64,000 nucleotides of DNA from Epiperipatus broadwayi. Taxonomy: Eukaryota > Onychophora > Udeonychophora > Euonychophora > Peripatidae. The translations under genes and the position numbers were made by a program. Shown here one piece after another: positions 1 to 12,829 of this stretch. The stretch is taken from assembly GCA_028023455.1 (NCBI GenBank), contig JAQFVV010012495.1, forward strand, positions 4,024,516 to 4,088,515. Reading direction: 5' to 3'. Below the pieces are notes generated by a model. It made no database searches. It was not told the origin of the DNA and was given only the letters and a program-made list of their open reading frames with translations. Every line of letters starts with the position of its first letter. Within the stretch, counting starts at the first letter, position 1.

Positions 1-1325
1 TTTAAAATCATAAATCAGTATTATGCATTTTCTATCTTATTGTAAAATTATAAAACAGCCATTTTATTGAAGATTATTAATAATTGTAAATTATGATTTT
101 ATGGTGACAAAAAACAGCCCTTTAATCATTATCTGAAAATTGTTTTTATCAATGATGAAATGAAGTAAAACTATTTCTAATTAAGCATTTCATTACCATA
201 ACTTTTATTACTAAATTGCTAGAAATTTTATAAATATTATTAAAAATTTAAGCTTAGTAGTCGGAATATTTATTCGCCATTTAAAAATGTTTTACAAATT
301 TTTTTATCTTCAAATATGTCCTTAATAAAAATATTATGTAAAATTACTAGAAAATTTAGAAGTTACAAAATAAAAACTTTATATATAAAATTTGTTATAG
401 TGCTGTAGAAGTCCTACCTGGACATGTATCTATATTAAGTTTTCTACTTTAAGTAAATCAGACAATAGAGTAATCTAAGTGGTATCACAATTGTTGTCAG
501 TCCTTGTTTACCATTGCATGCTATTTTCGTAGTACAGTTCCAATACAAGATGTTAGTGACTCTTTTACATCATTAAGAACCATTTTGCTAATTGCCATCT
601 TGATTCAAAATTTACAATTCTTGCAAACTTTTATTAATTAATTTAACTTAATACGCCAAGTTACGAAATTTTAATTTTTTTTCCAGAAGCAAAAAAGTGT
701 AATTAAATTCCATGTTGCTTTTAATTCTCAATCTTATACATTTTAGATTTTTTCCCCACTCTTTTCTAAATCATCCTTTGTGCACGATTACTGTTTTATA
801 AGTATAACAGATTACATGCAAAAACCAATAGTTTCAAACTCATGAATTATTCTGAAATAGCACATTCCCTATAGCTTTTGACACAAGATTTATGAGTTTT
901 AATTAACTATTCATAAATAATATTTTTGATGCAAATGTTGTATTTATTAGGTTGACTGTATCTCACATGTAGAACAAGAATAATATTATATCATACAATG
1001 CGGTATATTGAAAAAATGTGAATAAAAATCAAATAGATAAATGTATTTTAGTTCTTAAGTACTGAGATAAATGTTCACTAATAATTTTGAATTGGAAATC
1101 TAAAAATAATGTTGCAAATGTTTAGTATATGCTGGGTAAGTTAGTCTTCTTAGAGTAATTCTTTTCACGCAGACCTATTATTAGACTGAAGTTCTTAAAA
1201 TATATAGAAACTGACCAGATATCCGATCTATATTATTATGTAAGTGTATTGGTTTGAGTCCAAAATCAACAAAGTTAAAATGATGGATGCTAGATTGATA
1301 AAAGCAATAGTTCAAGTTTTGAATC
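1..1325. other. AT-rich intergenic sequence
   Basis: I see no coding frame, RNA gene or clear repeat copy here. The sequence is low-complexity A+T-rich DNA with stop codons in all frames. Confidence 0.6.
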
Positions 1326-1326
1326 C

Positions 1327-1392
1327 TAAATCCTAACTGATGATGGCAAAAGCCAGAAACTGGTCTGGGTAATATGAATAATGTAGCATAGC
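1327..1392 (+). repeat. Degenerate fragment of the hammerhead-bearing 456-bp family
   Basis: The stretch keeps CTGATGA (1337-1343), GAAAC (1356-1360) and a following GGTCTGGG, in the spacing seen in the better copies at 11.4, 39.5, 40.6, 50.1 and 63.1 kb. A short GGC/GCC stem II can still form between the two core boxes. Helix I is mostly lost, so this is an old fragment rather than a working ribozyme. Only about 60 bases are recognisable. Confidence 0.5.
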
Positions 1393-1399
1393 ATTATAC

Positions 1400-2995
1400 A
1401 GTATCTGTTAATTATTAGATGAGCTTAGAAATGATTAAAGTGAACTAAATCATGTGATGTTTTTATTAATATTGTACTGTTTCCATAAGTAGCAATGCAT
1501 TTTCCACTCTAAAGTGATCTGTTGTAAGCATGAAGAATTGATAGACATCAGATACAAAAGGCAACCAAGTCCCTAGGTTCTTATTATTGTTTTTCATTAG
1601 AAAGATGCTTTCATTGTATACACTCTACTACTCTAGCACTATCCAAATTAAAAAAATAGTTTTGGACTATTGGTCTTCCTCAGAGAAGTTTTCAATCAGA
1701 TATACATATTCCATATAAACCATTTCACTCTGACATTTATGATTACTCATGTAAAAAATATATCTCTAGAATGACAGAATGAACTATTAGTTTTAATGTA
1801 AATGGTTAAATATAAATTGATAAAATCTGTGATGCTTTGTTTGACATTTTGACATGTATATAAATATACCCTATATCCCTATTATGTTCTTCTTCTGTTA
1901 GTATTAACAATTTGGAATCTTTTGTTATAGATTAAATAACTGAGTACCTTGAAGCATTAGCAGTTTTAATAATTATGTGGGTTCCCAATCTGTGAGGTAT
2001 ATATTTGAAAAACTTGAATTGTGATTTTTTTTCACCTGTTGATCGTATCATTTACTTCATATAAAATTGTTGGCTAAGTTTCATCTTCCCTTTTTTACCA
2101 AACTTTGATTAAGAGAGTCATTGTATTTTTTTTTATATAGACTCTTTTCTATGTTGCCTTCCTTTCTTTTATTTGTTTCTTTTTTCTTTAATATTTCATT
2201 ACTAATATTTGTTTTGGACAGCAGGAATATAAGATGATGTTAGCATATTGTTGCATTTCAAACTGGACAGGAAAAAGCAATCGCAAATTATGCAGACCTT
2301 TTATAAGTAAATAACATCCCTATGTTCAAGGAGCTGATGACATTGAAGAAGCTTATTTGCAATTAATTTATATGAATTGCGATTTTTTGCTACCTTTAGC
2401 TCATTCCTCAATTTCCCAAATCTTTTTCATTTTTAATTACATCACTTTCAATTATATGATTTTTTTCTTTTTAAATATTCTATTTGAATCTTTATTTTCA
2501 TTAACAAATATCCAATTGTTTTTATTCTTTCAATACTAATAACGTTTTGCCTTGATTGCTTCCAACTCCTATATATTGAGTTTTAAATGTTTGTATTTTT
2601 TAAATTCATATAATATTTACTTTGATATATATATATACACACACATGCACATTTAAAAAGATATTTCCTACAAAATCGTGACAAATGATCATTCTGTGAA
2701 ATTTCTATCACTACTGGAATAAAAATGGAAAACTGATAAAGGTTAGAACATATTTTCGCCTACTTAGATTCTCTACAGGAGATAAGAAATGTAACATGGA
2801 TTTTAACATATGTTATATGTTTGTTAGATGGCGATTGATTAAAAAAAAAATACATGAATCATGGAAAACAATTTGGACTTTAAAAAAGCGGTATTGATTG
2901 AACTTTACCAAACTTTTACAATATTTTTGAATAATTATATTCATCAGTCGTTTTGTGTAGTATGTATTTCCTGAAAATATACTATTGTACCTGCT
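1400..2995. other. AT-rich intergenic sequence
   Basis: No gene is supported. A 60-codon open frame at 2357-2539 is T-rich and resembles random AT-rich DNA (Phe, Ile and Leu runs). A short TATATA/CACA tract lies near 2626-2650. Confidence 0.5.
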
Positions 2996-3004
2996 AAAAA
3001 ATGA

Positions 3005-3107
3005 TTTTTTTTTTTTAAGTGTCATAGCATCGGCCGGGACGCGAACCCGCAACCTGGGCAACTGCCTGCTAGTGCAAGGCAGTCGCGCTGACCTCTCGAC
3101 CACCAAT
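3005..3107 (-). repeat. tRNA-derived SINE or tRNA retropseudogene
   Basis: On the minus strand the unit starts GGTGGTCGAGAGGTCAGCG, which fits an internal RNA polymerase III box A. It ends with a box B, GGTTCGCGTCC, then a short tail GATGCTATGACA and about 12 A residues (the T run at 3007-3016). The middle folds as a 7-bp stem ACTGCCT/AGGCAGT around a 9-nt loop, longer than a normal anticodon arm. There is no proper 7-bp acceptor stem, and the poly(A) tail argues for retroposition rather than a working tRNA gene. A second copy with the same GATGCTTTGACA tail is at 43.5 kb, so it is a family. Confidence 0.75.
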
Positions 3108-3272
3108 GAATTAATTATTATACAGTATTTTACTTAATTATGCTTTAAAAATAAATCAATAATATTATGTGTGTTTAATGGAGTGTTATTTATTCGTAGT
3201 ACAAATGATAATAGTTTTCTCTTTTTATATATATATAATATTTAAATACATGTATATTGTCTATACTAAACT

Positions 3273-3903
3273 TAATGTAATTAGAAGGGACTTGAATTCA
3301 GATTTTCAAGTTTCCTGCAATTACCCTCTCCATTTTATACAGCCAATATGCATAACCATATATGTGAAAAAGATAAATGATCTCCAATATACATATTTTG
3401 TGTTGAACCAGCACTCATCACTTCCCATACATATATACAAACAATGATCAGTTTATATTAAGATAGAAAATTTTCAAACTTTAAGGAACTTCAATTTTCT
3501 CCACTCTTTAATCCTCCAGTCATCCATATCACTAAAAATCCGAAGTTGGAACACTCAAAGTCAATATGGGTATGGCTGTAATATTGGCATCGACAAAGGC
3601 GTTGGGTGTTCCATCCTTGGATATTCAATGATATATATGGCTGAAAAATTGGAGGTTGCTGAAGATTGAAACTTGTCCATTAAAGTTTAAAGATTTGATA
3701 TCTTAAATGTAAACTGAACACTGACTGTATATATGTGTGGGAGAAGGTAATATGGACCAACTGATGAATGCTGATTCAGTATAAAATACATATATTGGAT
3801 ATCATTTATCTTTTTCACATGTATATGGTCATGAATAAAATAGAATGGATACCTGTAGGGAGCTTGAAAGTCTGAATTCAAGTCTCTTCTAATATATATT
3901 GAA
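3273..3903. mobile_element. Foldback (long inverted repeat) element, MITE-like
   Basis: About 180 bp at 3275-3460 is repeated in inverted orientation at 3715-3900, with a roughly 250-bp unique centre. Shared landmarks include GACTTGAATTCAGA, TTTTTCACAT/ATGTGAAAAAG and the run around CAGCATTCATCAGTTGG. Related sequence recurs near 58.69-58.80 kb. There is no transposase; the two short open frames inside (3169-3447 plus, 3687-3881 minus) are the two arms read on opposite strands. It abuts the LTR at 3.91 kb. Confidence 0.65.
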
Positions 3904-3909
3904 CAAGGT

Positions 3910-4140
3910 CTGCTGAATAGAAGATTTACATACCTTTTATAATACTTTTTGGAATCTAAACTTTATTAAGCTTAAGAATTTACTTTAATTAGTCTAATAT
4001 CAACAATAAACTTAACTTACAATGTTTGATACATTATAACTTTAATACTACAGGAACAGACCAGCCCTACAAGCACAGATAAGAATACCATTGATAGCAT
4101 AGCCATCAACAATACCCATCATCAGATTGAGGTATACAAA
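3910..4140 (-). repeat. Left direct repeat (putative 3' LTR)
   Basis: This is the left partner of the 240-bp direct repeat pair described for the 3.9-8.4 kb element. It differs from the right copy by scattered substitutions and a roughly 20-bp length difference near 4030, so the insertion is old. Confidence 0.55.
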
Positions 4141-5951
4141 ACTTTACATGACCATATTTGCTGACCATGGCCAGACCTCGACAGCTGAATTCAAATTCCT
4201 GCCATCACTTTATTTAAGCTCAGGCACCATCTGAATATACATGTTTGAATATTCAGCATGCTCTGATGACAGGCCCACCATCCAGCACTTGATATATCCC
4301 AAGCTTGCTCCTCTTCTCAATAATGAAGGAGGTTTTTGACACATTTACCCAACACATAATTATTTAAGGACTAATTTATTGGTGATGCAGTTACAAAAGA
4401 GAGAATTGACCAATTAACAAAAAAGCAAAAGAATATTAATTTTATACACACACATATGAGTATAACATAATATAACAAAGTTTACACAAGAAATATTAAA
4501 GATTATTTTAGGCTATAGTTATGATAGTCTAGTCATTCATTAACACATATATATCTAGACATTTATAATGGAGAGAACAAAAGTATATTTATCCAGGTTT
4601 TATACTAGCACATGACACCTTCATTTGTTCAGTTTTCTATTTGTTTCCTTTTACTTGTTCACTACTACTGGTTGACCTTTTGATTTCCATTGATGGGCTC
4701 TTGTTTCCTTTCTGATCTTCAAGTTGACAATGAGAGAACGAGAAATTAGCAGCAGCTTACATACTACAGGTCAGAAATTAGTTCCAGGTTGAGAACATCT
4801 AATGGTACCGAGGACTCAGGTTTGAAGACTAGCCAAATACTTTTACTGTTCTTTAGCACTGCATGTTGATAAGTCAGCCTTCAGAGATGAATGGGTTGAG
4901 GAATGAACATACTAGAAACATAGCTTTTCCAATGACTCTTTTCTTACCATCACTTCTTTATTTTTTATAGTAATAGTATCATGACAGAGCGTTAATAATA
5001 ATAGCAATAGTACTTATACTCTGATGTTACATAATTGTCTGGCTGTTTCTGCTTCTCCTAATTAATTTTTCTTCTCTCTTTTATATTTCTCCCTCTCATT
5101 GTTTTATTTTTATTATGAGTGAGATCAAGTTTAATTCTTACATTTTTCTGTTATCTAATCTCATTTCAAGATTAATCTAACTATCTCATCATTTAATGAA
5201 ATAGTTTGTGTTGCTTTAATTAATTTAATTATTAGTTCTACTTCTTCTTTTATCAGCCAGTAATCTTTCACTAATTACATTTAAAAGTTTTTCTTTTTAC
5301 AAATTAACTTTTGTTTTGATTTTTAAATTTATTTGTTATTGTTTCTTTTTTATACATATTTTTTTTCCTGTAATTTATAAAAAGGAGAGCTAGTTTCAAT
5401 CTTTACTTAAGAAGTAATCCCCCCTCCCAGCTGCTCCAATCCTAAACTTTACTTTATTTTTTTAAAAAATTGTAGTAAACACAATCATGCACTTTTGATA
5501 CAATTACATTTCTTAAAGGAAAGCTGTTTATATTATTTCATTCTTAATAAATCAATCACTGCCTTCTATTTTTTTTTAAATGAAAATATGTAATGTGGCT
5601 AGATATGTGTAGCATCAAATTGACCATTTTAGCTCTGTTGTTCTATTTATTATTAACCCATATTTCTTTTTTTGTATATGAATGAAAAAACTAAGTTTCT
5701 GCTGGTTATTGATTGCTGAGATGCCTGGATGACCTTTTTTACTCCACTACTCTACTCTCCAGGCCATAATCTACATGGGCTTGCAATGAATTCTGTCATA
5801 TGTGATGACTCCCAGAGCAACACTCATCGTTCTGATGTGTATTAGAAAGGCTGAATGCCATGGACAGCAGAATATTTTTAGCTTATATCCAACTTATGCG
5901 ATAAATGATACTTTAACTTTTTTTAATGACTTGCTGGGAATTTCTCTTTCA

Positions 5952-6023
5952 GCTGATTGAATAAGCCCAGGAATTTCTCCATTGGGTCTGATTGAATAAG
6001 CCCAGGACTTTCTCCATTGGGTC
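5952..6023. repeat. 35-bp tandem duplication
   Basis: The phrase GATTGAATAAGCCCAGGA followed by TTTCTCCATTGGGTCT occurs twice back to back with a 35-bp period. It lies inside the LTR-flanked relic. Confidence 0.8.
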
Positions 6024-8109
6024 TGCATCCTAGAAATATGGGGTTTCTGTGAATGGCAATATTCATCCACTTACCATTTGGTTTATGCTAAAACAATATT
6101 TATTAATACATGTTGGTAGTTTTCCTTCCAATGAACAGATTTGCGGCTTATGCTGGTATTTTTCCAGTGCACAACTTTTTAGATAAAAGACTCAGACTTT
6201 ATTCCATCATGTTGGATGGACCCACAACTTTTTATTGAATCCTCATTCTAGAAATAAGTGAATCTATCTTTCCCTCTGTTTCATGCTCATTACAAGTCTT
6301 AAGTTCACATAGCAACAGCCTATCCACTTTCCTCAACCTTTATCTATACACACACCCCATAACCAATCAACCAAAATGCAACCTATGTTTACATAAGTTT
6401 ATTTTACAAAATTTTATTTATTTTCATTATATATTTCATTTTATTTATTATAGGGTTATTCGATTTATTTACTTTTAAATTTTATTGACGTATATTGATT
6501 CTCAACAAATTCTTATTTTATCTTATTTATTTAACTTTTATTTTTTTTATTATCATATATTAATTCTCAAAAACAGTACCTTATTTCATTTATTTAACTT
6601 TGTTTTCGTTAATGTATATTGATTTTTAAAAAAAATTATTTTACTGCTGTTATCAATTCTAAAAATAAAAAAAAACATTTTATTTTATTATTCAGCTTTA
6701 TTTATTTTGCTTTATTTCCATTTTTGACTCTCAACACACACAAAAAACATTTTACTTTATTAATGTTATTTCCATTCTCCTAATCCACATACAAGAAACT
6801 TTCTTTTTTTAAAAAAAAAAAAATTTGTCCAGTTAATATACACTCTAAACCCCCTAACCTTTGTCAGACAGTTTTTTTATGTTTCTTACATATCTGCTTG
6901 AACCAGGAAGTCTTGGCCTACTTCTAGACCTGGCTTCATATTCCAGGCAGTTTGTTTCTGGATCATGGTTAGTGCATTGGCATCTCACATTGTAGGATTA
7001 TACAACTTTCTTTTGTACCAAACATTTTTATTCCAGCTGTAATTTACAATATTTATATTTTCCTCTCTTTCAAAGAGTTTAAAATTCTTCCCTTTGGCTA
7101 CATAATCTAGCCTCATGCTGTTGAATGTTTTAAGTAACTTGGCCATTTTCTCAACACTTTCTTTTCAGCATATAATTTTATTTTTTTAACTTCCTTTACA
7201 CTTTAAATGTGCATACATTTTTACACTTTTCTCTTTTCTACCATAAATATTTGCATTTTTATTTTCTGATTTACCCTTCTCCTTCTTACCTTTTAATTTT
7301 ATTATTTCTTTTCTTTCTGTCACATCTCATATCTATACTTTCTATTTCCTTTTTAATTTTACTACATCAACTTCTTCTGTTGATTTATTTATATCTGATT
7401 TTTCCCTTTTTCCCATTCACACTCCAATCTATCTACTCTCTCTACTAGCTTCTCCATATCTATTTTTATGCCTTCTATTATTTCCCTATTATCTCATTGT
7501 GCTATAGTCATTTTCAATGCCCATCATTGTATTTTTTTTATCAGCATTTTTGTCTGTCTCACCATTCTTTTCCCTTGCAATCTTATGACTTCTTTTCTGT
7601 CTATGTTCCCTTTTTCTATTTCCTAGTTTGCCTCCTCTTTTTCACTGTTCATGTTTTCTTTTATCTTGAGCCTCCATTTCAGCTTTGGTTCTGGGGTGCA
7701 TTAGCTTTTCATTTATAACTTTTATTTACTGTATATACTTATCTTTTTTCTTTCAAAACAATTTAAATCAAATGAAGTGTTTGACCATCGCCAAATCCTT
7801 TAGTCCTTTGTAATTTCCACCTATCAATTAATACCTCCATTTATAAAAAATATTTATCTCTCTAGTCTTTCTCATTTTTATTTTTATTTTATATGTACCT
7901 TCTATTCTTAATATTATGATTTGTTTGCTTTGGTCTATTCTCTTCTCATACTGCTAACCAATTTTAACTTATAAAACTATGCAATTTAGTTTTTATTTTG
8001 AATTTTAGTTTCAAACTTTTTTTTTTTAAATTTATTTTACTTTCAAATTTTAATTCTGCTGGTAATTTGCGGCAATTTTCCCCCATGTTGGTCACCATTT
8101 GAACCAGTT

Positions 8110-8360
8110 CCATTGAACAGAAGGTTTAAATACTTTTTATAATAATTTTTGAAATCTAAACTTTATTGATCTTTAGAATTTACTTTACCTAGTCTAATAT
8201 CAACAATAAGCTTAACTTGTAATGCATAATATATATCTTCTTGATAATTATTTTATAACTTTAATATTACAGGAATGAACTGACTTTTCAAGAAGATGAG
8301 AGAATACCATTGATAGCATAGCCATCAACAATACCCATGGTCAGATCAAGCTATCCAAAG
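8110..8360 (-). repeat. Right direct repeat (putative 5' LTR)
   Basis: Right partner of the direct repeat at 3910-4140. The minus-strand sequence just beyond its inner edge carries the candidate primer-binding site TGGTGACC. Confidence 0.55.
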
Positions 8361-8466
8361 CAATGAGGATGGACCTTTGCAAATGCATGCAGTCATTTAT
8401 AGTAATATGTTTGGTTAGTTACATAATTTAAACTTGTAATTATAAATTTATTTAACGTAAGTAATA

Positions 8467-8554
8467 TTTACTAAGGCTTGTGATTAAGACCTGTAGAGGT
8501 CCCTACCTTCACATTTTCAACTGCACTTGCTTTAGGTTTATTGCCTTAGTAAAG
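8467..8554. repeat. Fragment of the CCTTAGTAAA-ended MITE family
   Basis: The 88-bp stretch starts TTTACTAAGGC and ends GCCTTAGTAAAG. Its body (AAGACCTGTAGAGGTCCCTA followed by CCTTC) matches the terminal inverted repeats of the larger element at 26.67-27.25 kb. It is best read as a minimal or solo-terminus copy of that family. Confidence 0.65.
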
Positions 8555-8559
8555 AGGGT

Positions 8560-11260
8560 TAAAATTACACAGTCTTATTTGTAAAGGTAAGTTTGGTCAA
8601 TTAAATAACATAATTACCAAAGATATAGGTGTGTGTGTGCATTTGAAAGAATTTAAATAATAGTGAAAAATAATTTATAGTCGTAATTAATTGTAAAAAG
8701 TTCAGTTTAGTTAAAGTCATTAATAATTTTTATTAGACATTCATTAGACTAGAGATTATCCACTTAAACAAATATTTTCAAGTTATAGATTTTTAATTTG
8801 TTGAATAGCCTTTTATTGCCTTTCGTGCAGTTGAGGATCTGATTTGGGTCGATTCTGGATTCTGGCATTCTCAGTTCTGGCAGTAAAATTTATTAACTTC
8901 CAAGTAATAAAGCTATTACCATTTTTTTTTAAAAAACAGCCTAACAGATAAGAGGTGTTTTTTTAAAAAAATATCCTGGGAAGAAGGGCAGATTAGTTTC
9001 TAACTTGGAAAATATATTTTTGGACAACAGTTGAATGATAACATAAATATGGTTATAAAATAAAATTCAAATAAAATACTTTATTAGACTGCAGAACTTT
9101 AGAAAAATTTCAGAATTTACTGCCCTCAGTCACACCGAGTTCAAACATTCAATTATCTGTATTTGCTGCAGATAGTGATATTTCTTAAATAGAAAGTTAA
9201 CAACATTCATCTGTTGGTTCTAACAGTAAACACTGATTTCATTGATAAGGAAAATTCTTGTCTTTCAATCTATTGAAGTAAGGAAGTAATCTATCATTGT
9301 AGAAGATAACACTTTAGTATATTCCCCATTGCAATGATAAGTTATGTTTATTCATAGGTATTGTCTAGTGTTCAGTAAAAACAAATGACTTTCTGAGACT
9401 TAGTATGGAGCTTTATATTGTGGTCTGTTGCCTGATAAACCAAGGAATGTGTTAACAATATGATCAAGTCGAGTTGATCCAATACCCTGATGTCTGCTTA
9501 ACATAATTAAGACAGTAATACCAATGTACTGGAAAAATTGACCTTATAACAATACCAATACATAAACTATGCATGGATCTAAAGTGGATCATGCTAGAAA
9601 AGAAAACTCTTAGGTAAATTAGTAATGAACTTTTGCTACATAAGAAAAGAAGATAACCTGTAAAAGTGTTAACTAAAAAAAATAATTATTTCAATGTGAA
9701 AGTGTTCATACTTGAAATATAGTATGGCCATGAATGAACATGACTTTAATTATATGCTATCCAAAGAAAAATATAAACAACAAATTAAAATGTAAATAAA
9801 CCAAAAAAATCCATTAAAATTCACAAATTTTATAATATTCAGCAGCCTTTTTTTTCTTCACTTAGCACTGGATAAGATTACATATTGTAACTCAAAGTTC
9901 AAATGCAATCAGGTAGAGCAAAAGACCGGTTGAGATGAGTGCGTTTTATGGGGAGTGCTTTTGATATTAGTTAGGCACTTACGAAAAGTAAATTAAAACG
10001 AATGCATGTTCATTTTCCACATAAAATAAATAATACTAACTATTTTAGAATTTAATAATGCATTAAGTTTTAGAACAATAAATTTTTCAGGGCATTCTTA
10101 TAGATGCATAATAATAATCTCATTATATTCTTAAATACATATATCTCATTATATTCTTAAATACATATATTCTGTTAGGATATATCTCTTGTGCAAAGAA
10201 TTACTTTGATACAAATTAATATAAAGTTTTAAATAAGGCTAGAAAATTAACTTTCTCCCAATCCTAAATTTAATATAATGTTCAATTAATTAATTATCAA
10301 AGTTAGTACGTAAATCAATCTTAATCATTCAATTAAACGATATATACGTTTAAAGTTTATTATGTTATTCTAGGTATGATGAATGAAAAAGGGAATTTTA
10401 TTGTATATCACCCTATCCTACTAATTTGTATTTCAGTTACAGATAGTATAATAAATGCTGATATAAATTTAATAAACGAATATGTAATTTAATAAGTTGG
10501 AACTATGAGCTTTTATTTCAACAATATCTAAAGACGATGATTTAAGTAATGACAAGCAGATGTATTTAAATATAACAATTGCTTTATTATAAACAATAAG
10601 TATATAAACCAATTCCAAATGAGTTATAAACGTAGTTTAATAACAAAATTGTATAACAATATTAATAAATATTACTATTTGTTCTCCAAGAATAAGTTAT
10701 CTTGGGTTATGATTCTATGTGCAAAGACAAGGCACTCTATTAGAAAGAGTTGAACAATATCAAGTTAATTTTACTTACAGGAGGGTAAGAATGTTTTATA
10801 ATGATCTTTGTAACAATAATTAATAGATTATCAAACTACTTTTTAATTCTTTTGGAGCGAACAAAATTAACTACTTAGTACTCTTAATCCTATACAAAAT
10901 TATAGATTCATTCATTGTGACATTTATATATTTTATTAGAACAACATGCTATGCTTCTTATATTATTTAAAGTTTAAACAATATAACTCGACTAACAAAT
11001 ATGATTTACTTTATTGATATTAGAAGACTGCTTTATTGCATAGTATTGCAGTCCAAATTATACAAATATCATAGGCACTATACAAATAAATATTCCTTAG
11101 TGATTTAATCATCTATTCAGGATGTTTAGCTACCTATTAATCTGATGCTAAATTCAAAAACGAATAAAACATAAAGTCAATTAAACATGAATGGGTTTAT
11201 TGAAATTTATAAGTTAGTTATAACTAAATGCAATCTTACTCCAATATAAAATGTAATTAA
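8560..11260. other. AT-rich intergenic sequence with one interspersed repeat
   Basis: No coding region is supported. Positions about 9190-9560 hold a dispersed repeat listed separately. A 27-bp tandem duplication (TCTCATTATATTCTTAAATA core) lies at 10118-10171. The rest is low-complexity A+T DNA. Confidence 0.5.
9190..9560 (+). repeat. Interspersed repeat shared with 56.05-56.43 kb
   Basis: Ordered matches to the second locus include TTGGTTCTAACA, CCCCATTGCAA, then TGTTGCCTGATAAACCAAG and TGATGTCTGCTT. The two copies are colinear but diverged. At 56 kb the repeat interrupts the hAT relic, showing it was mobile. I do not recognise the family and see no protein in it. Confidence 0.5.
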
Positions 11261-11264
11261 AATA

Positions 11265-11832
11265 GGCCAAACTCTCCATACAATAGTGTCACTTAGTGTA
11301 AGCCAGAGTAATCAATGAATGCCAGTAGGCTTATGCATAAAATCCCTATCTAGTGCCTATTCATCCAATATGCCCAGACTAGTTTCAAGCTTGTGGCTTT
11401 CATCAGTGAGGAGCTTTGGATCTGAGAGCACTGCACTTAGATCTTAGGATCTAATGCAATTCTCCAGCATTCACTTTTTATCTCTACTTAACTACAAAAC
11501 CATGAATCTAAAATTGAAAACACAATAATATTTGCAATACAAGCTCATTAGCTTATATAGTCATATAGGTCTGAACTCAATTCAGTACCCATACATTTTG
11601 GTGTTTTGGGTTTTTTAATAACCATAGCGATCACTATCCTATTAGGCAAGATTGGTGTTAAATCACTAAACATCATATGATCACCATTTTTTATGCTTGC
11701 TCATAACTGTTAATAAAACAGACAAAACATGATTACTTTGTCTTGCACTGAGTGGCACTACTGTGTAGAGAGTGTTGCCTGCTCTAATAACAGTTATGAT
11801 CAATCATAAGAAATGGTGAACATGTGATGTTT
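11265..11832 (-). mobile_element. Hammerhead-bearing 456-bp family, full unit plus inverted junction piece
   Basis: About 11265-11720 matches a whole 456-bp unit of the tandem array at the right end of the window, in the same orientation (ribozyme on the minus strand). At 11739-11832 the unit-joint region follows in inverted orientation (TCTTGCACTGAGTGGCAC ... CATGTGATGTTTA). Such head-to-head pieces recur at other loci of this family. The unit carries no protein frame; its recognisable part is the hammerhead motif. Confidence 0.75.
11363..11421 (-). ncRNA. Type I hammerhead-ribozyme-like motif
   Basis: Read on the minus strand: ATCCAA and TCCTCA (5' side of helix I), CTGATGA core, stem II AAGC/GCTT closed by loop CACAA, GAAAC, a two-base-pair helix III (CTAG), GTC cleavage triplet, then TGGGCA and TTGGAT as the 3' side of helix I. 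The distal helix I pairing ATCCAA/TTGGAT is complete; the proximal one has a mismatch. In this copy stem II pairs right up to the core. The pattern is established for hammerheads of retrozymes and Penelope-like elements; activity is not shown. Confidence 0.65.
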
Positions 11833-12829
11833 AGTAATATAAAATGTAAATCACATGTATTACATGCACACCCAATGTCATTAATAATAATATAAAGTTG
11901 CTACCTATATCTTCATATCTCAGCATTATTTTGAAAAGTTTATTATTTATTTACTACTACACTAATGATAACTACAAACTAAATAATCCAACAATTATCA
12001 GCAATGTTTATTTAAATATTTTCTCAGTAGTAATTATACTTTCATGAACGGTTGAGAATATCCTGTGGAAATATTTCACATTTGCAGAGTATTCTAACAT
12101 TCAAAATTTACTGGCAATAATTTAATATAAACACTCAACATTAAATTATAAGCACAAGGTAATTCATTTCGTAGGTTTAAATCCATAGTAACACTTAATA
12201 CAATGATTTTAATAAAGAATATTTAGTAATCCTATTCTAGATTGCATAGTAAGCACATTAATCCATTTTAAAATATCGGATGACCAATTTATGATTTTAA
12301 TCATAAATTTTATATTATGACATTCATAATCATAAGTTGATTATTATAGGACCAATGTTAAATTGTAGTTTTATGCAAAGAGAGTGGTTTAATCCTTTAG
12401 AGAACACTTAAAGATTAATATCCTTAAGGTTGGCATTTATCACATACTTTTAAAGACAGTAGATTAATAATCATTTGGTTTAAATACATTTAATTTATTT
12501 TTCTATATAGTCATGAAAGAGAATATGGCCACAGTTGTGATCCAAGTGTTTTTAAAATTATGTGCGAAGTGAAAAAATGATAAATGTAAAATAAAAGATG
12601 CATGGTTCATTACACAAAATGAATATGTAATGATCAAAATATTAAATATCATTCAAATCAGCAAAAAATTAATGTTCTCAGCGGGCTGATCATGAATACG
12701 ATGCGATGCAAAAGTGTTGAAAATATACTTGGTGCAATAAATTTTACTAAATTTTTAATATTTAAATTCTAACTTAATATTTCTTTTATATATTAACATT
12801 TAAGTTGTAAGACTGAATAAATCTGAAAC

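Larger units (their letters stand above)
3908..8360 (-). mobile_element. Decayed LTR-type retroelement flanked by 240-bp direct repeats
   Basis: About 240 bp at 3910-4140 recurs in direct orientation at 8110-8360. Landmarks are GAATCTAAACTTTATT, CCTAGTCTAATATCAACAAT and GATAGCATAGCCATCAACAA. On the minus strand the repeat contains AATAAAGTTTAGATT, a plausible polyadenylation signal, which suggests minus orientation with the 5' LTR at the right. Just inside the right copy the minus strand reads TGGTGACCAACATGG, a possible primer-binding site. The interior is purine-rich on the minus strand; near 7460-7720 it gives broken Lys/Glu-rich coiled-coil-like frames including IDMEKLVERVDRLECEW, gag-like but full of stops. 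No reverse transcriptase is legible, so the class is uncertain. Confidence 0.6.

Noticed and set aside
3030-3107. Functional tRNA gene
   Set aside because: Lacks an acceptor stem, has an oversized anticodon arm, carries a 3' tail with poly(A), and has a repeat relative at 43.5 kb.
7209-7718. Two plus-strand frames rich in Phe, Leu and Ser (79 and 73 codons)
   Set aside because: They are the complement of purine-rich, gag-like minus-strand DNA in the LTR-flanked relic; hydrophobicity is a composition effect.
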